A stretch of DNA of 6,551 nt, from positions 1-6,551 of the forward strand of contig CAMLOZ010000214.1 in assembly GCA_946481625.1 (NCBI GenBank), in the 5' to 3' direction. The notes below the pieces were generated by a model. That model was not told the DNA's origin. It saw nothing but the letters and a program-made list of their open reading frames with translations, and ran no database searches. Numbering within the stretch: position 1 is the stretch's first letter; every line of letters begins with the position of its first letter. The DNA comes from an uncultured Haloferula sp. (GTDB lineage: Bacteria > Verrucomicrobiota > Verrucomicrobiae > Verrucomicrobiales > Akkermansiaceae). Below are positions 5,284 through 6,551 of this stretch, one piece after another. The translations under genes were made by a program, and so were the position numbers.

Positions 5284-6438
5284 ATGATCCGCTTTCCGAC
5301 CCCCGCTTTCGCAACAGTGACCGCTCTCGCGTTTCTGTTCACCCGTGCCATCGCGGAGGAGCCCGCGCTGCGCTCGGTATTTCAGGATGACTTTGTGGTC
5401 GGCGTTGCGCTCGGAGGCCGCCTGGTCGAGGGCCGGCAAGCGGACGCGGGGAAACTCGCCGCCCGCCACTTCTCCTCGCTCACTCCGGAAAACGAGATGA
5501 AGTGGATGGCCCTCCATCCCGCCCCGGACCGATACCGCTTCGAGGGCGCGGACGCTTTCGTCACCTTCGCCCGGCGGCACCGGATGGAGCTCGTCGGCCA
5601 CGCCCTCGTCTGGCACAGCCAGACCCCCGCCTGGGTCTTTCAGGACAAGGACGGTCAACCGCTGGGCCGCGACGCATTGCTCGCCCGCATGCGCGACCAC
5701 ATTCACACCGTCGTGGGACGCTACCGGGGAACGATCAAAGGCTGGGACGTCGTCAATGAAGCGCTCTCCGATGGCGGCCCCGACCTCCTCCGGGATTCCC
5801 CGTGGCGCCGTATCATCGGCGACGACTACCTCGACCATGCCTTCCGCTACGCCCGCGAGGCCGATCCGAAGGCAGAACTCTACTACAACGACTACGGGCT
5901 GGAAGACCCGCGGAAACGGGAAAACTGCCTCAAGCTGCTGCGCGGCATGCGCGAGCGCGGCGTCCCCATCGATGGCGTCGGCACCCAGTCCCACTTTCAT
6001 CTGCTCCATCCGCCGCTCGAGGAGATCGAAAAGACCATCACGGCGCTCGCGGGGCTCGGCCTGAAGGTCATGGTCACCGAGCTCGATGTGGATGTCCTCC
6101 CCTCCCGCGGCGATCCCGGGATAGCCGACATCAACCGCCGCGAAAAAGCCGATCCTGCCCTCGATCCCTACCGCGGCCCACTGCCCGATCCGATCCAGGA
6201 ACAACTCGCACGCCGCTACGCCGGATTGTTCCAGGTTTACCTCCGCCACCGCGACGCCATCACCCGCGTCACCTTCTGGGGCCTCGACGATGGCCGCACC
6301 TGGCTGAACCACTTCCCGATCCGCGGCCGCACGAATCATCCCCTGCTCTTCAACCGCGAGCTGAAACCGAAGCCCGCTTTCCACGCGGTTGTCGCGCAAA
6401 AGCTCTCCCCTCCGTCTCGCTCTGGAGCGGAGGATTGA
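5284..6438 (+). CDS. Secreted GH10 endo-1,4-beta-xylanase, 384 aa
   Basis: Hydrolyses internal beta-1,4 bonds of xylan with retention of configuration. A Sec signal peptide spans residues 1-24 (Arg3, a hydrophobic core around 8-20, and an AIA cleavage site before Glu25). The rest is one GH10 TIM barrel: ENEMKW (69-74), HALVWHSQTPAW (106-117, substrate-binding), WDVVNEA (154-160) with acid/base Glu159, YNDY (201-204), GVGTQSH (231-237), VTELDVD (264-270) with nucleophile Glu266, and FWGLDDGRTW (331-340). Both catalytic glutamates and the -1 site residues are present, so it should be active. There is no carbohydrate-binding module, membrane anchor or sorting domain; the last 12 residues are a polar tail. 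It is transcribed away from the ketosynthase cluster and appears to be a stand-alone gene, with no other xylan-use gene in the window. Periplasmic or extracellular location is expected. Confidence 0.97.
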   Translation: MIRFPTPAFATVTALAFLFTRAIAEEPALRSVFQDDFVVGVALGGRLVEGRQADAGKLAARHFSSLTPENEMKWMALHPAPDRYRFEGADAFVTFARRHRMELVGHALVWHSQTPAWVFQDKDGQPLGRDALLARMRDHIHTVVGRYRGTIKGWDVVNEALSDGGPDLLRDSPWRRIIGDDYLDHAFRYAREADPKAELYYNDYGLEDPRKRENCLKLLRGMRERGVPIDGVGTQSHFHLLHPPLEEIEKTITALAGLGLKVMVTELDVDVLPSRGDPGIADINRREKADPALDPYRGPLPDPIQEQLARRYAGLFQVYLRHRDAITRVTFWGLDDGRTWLNHFPIRGRTNHPLLFNRELKPKPAFHAVVAQKLSPPSRSGAED

Positions 6439-6477
6439 TTCAACCGTCGTCGATCACCCGGCGTCTTACCTTCCGAT

Positions 6478-6536
6478 GTCCCAACGGGACTGCGCCCCAT
6501 AGCCCGGGGTTGCCGACGCGGGAGGCTACCCCGGGT
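6478..6536. repeat. Paired palindromes, probable dispersed REP-like repeat
   Basis: GTCCC-aac-GGGAC (6478-6490) is a 5-bp stem with a 3-base loop. Thirteen bases on, CCCGGGGT (6503-6510) pairs with ACCCCGGG (6528-6535); after a single T-T mismatch the stem continues as GCC/GGC, giving 11 pairs around a 9-nt loop. Two neighbouring palindromes in a non-coding tail, with an AGCCCGGGGTTGC-type core, resemble intergenic repeats I associate with Verrucomicrobiota and Planctomycetota. Only one copy is visible, so repeat status is inferred. It starts 40 bp after the xylanase stop and could also end its transcript, though there is no T-tract. The element may continue past the window edge. Confidence 0.5.
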
Positions 6537-6551
6537 CACCCGCCCGCGTCA

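Noticed and set aside
5263..6399. Long open frame (378 aa) on the minus strand
   Set aside because: It is fully antisense to the xylanase, whose motifs and signal peptide are unmistakable; long shadow frames are common in GC-rich genes.
1..6551. CRISPR array, tRNA or rRNA gene
   Set aside because: No regularly spaced direct repeats of 20-40 bp and no tRNA T-loop or rRNA signature were seen on either strand by eye.

Overview
The window is GC-rich bacterial DNA, and nearly all of it is coding. It holds six complete protein genes, the tail of a seventh, and a few short intergenic stretches. Gene content (a GH10 xylanase, a paired ketosynthase set, an ACP, an FAD oxidoreductase), the scarcity of Shine-Dalgarno sites and the style of the intergenic repeats suggest Verrucomicrobiota, perhaps a Luteolibacter-like member. 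That placement is inference from pattern; no marker gene is present.

Left edge (1-505, + strand): the last 21 residues of a small protein ending in a DDWCGDF-type tail, then an unrecognised protein of about 140 residues. The latter converges on the next gene, and the two coding regions overlap by 19 bp at their 3' ends.

Centre (487-5016, mostly - strand): four genes that look like one fatty-acid/polyketide-type module. In transcription order they are an active beta-ketoacyl-ACP synthase (3787-5016), a shorter ketosynthase homologue without catalytic residues that resembles a chain-length factor (2628-3659), an acyl carrier protein (1677-1925) and an FAD-dependent oxidoreductase (487-1680). 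The last two overlap by ATGA. The module is split by a small alanine/glutamate-rich lipoprotein gene on the opposite strand (2180-2533). That gene has a structured, SD-less leader and shares an apparent bidirectional terminator with the chain-length-factor-like gene. Inference: the KS/CLF-like pair extends an acyl chain on the ACP and the flavoenzyme oxidises or desaturates the product. No ketoreductase, dehydratase, acyltransferase or phosphopantetheinyl transferase lies in the window, so those functions would have to come from elsewhere.

Right edge (5017-6551): a 267-bp divergent intergenic region with a candidate promoter for the KS gene and a clear RBS for a secreted GH10 endo-xylanase (5284-6438). 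After the xylanase, the last 113 bp contain two adjacent palindromes that look like a dispersed REP-type repeat. No RNA gene, CRISPR array, transposase or recognisable prophage core gene was seen.
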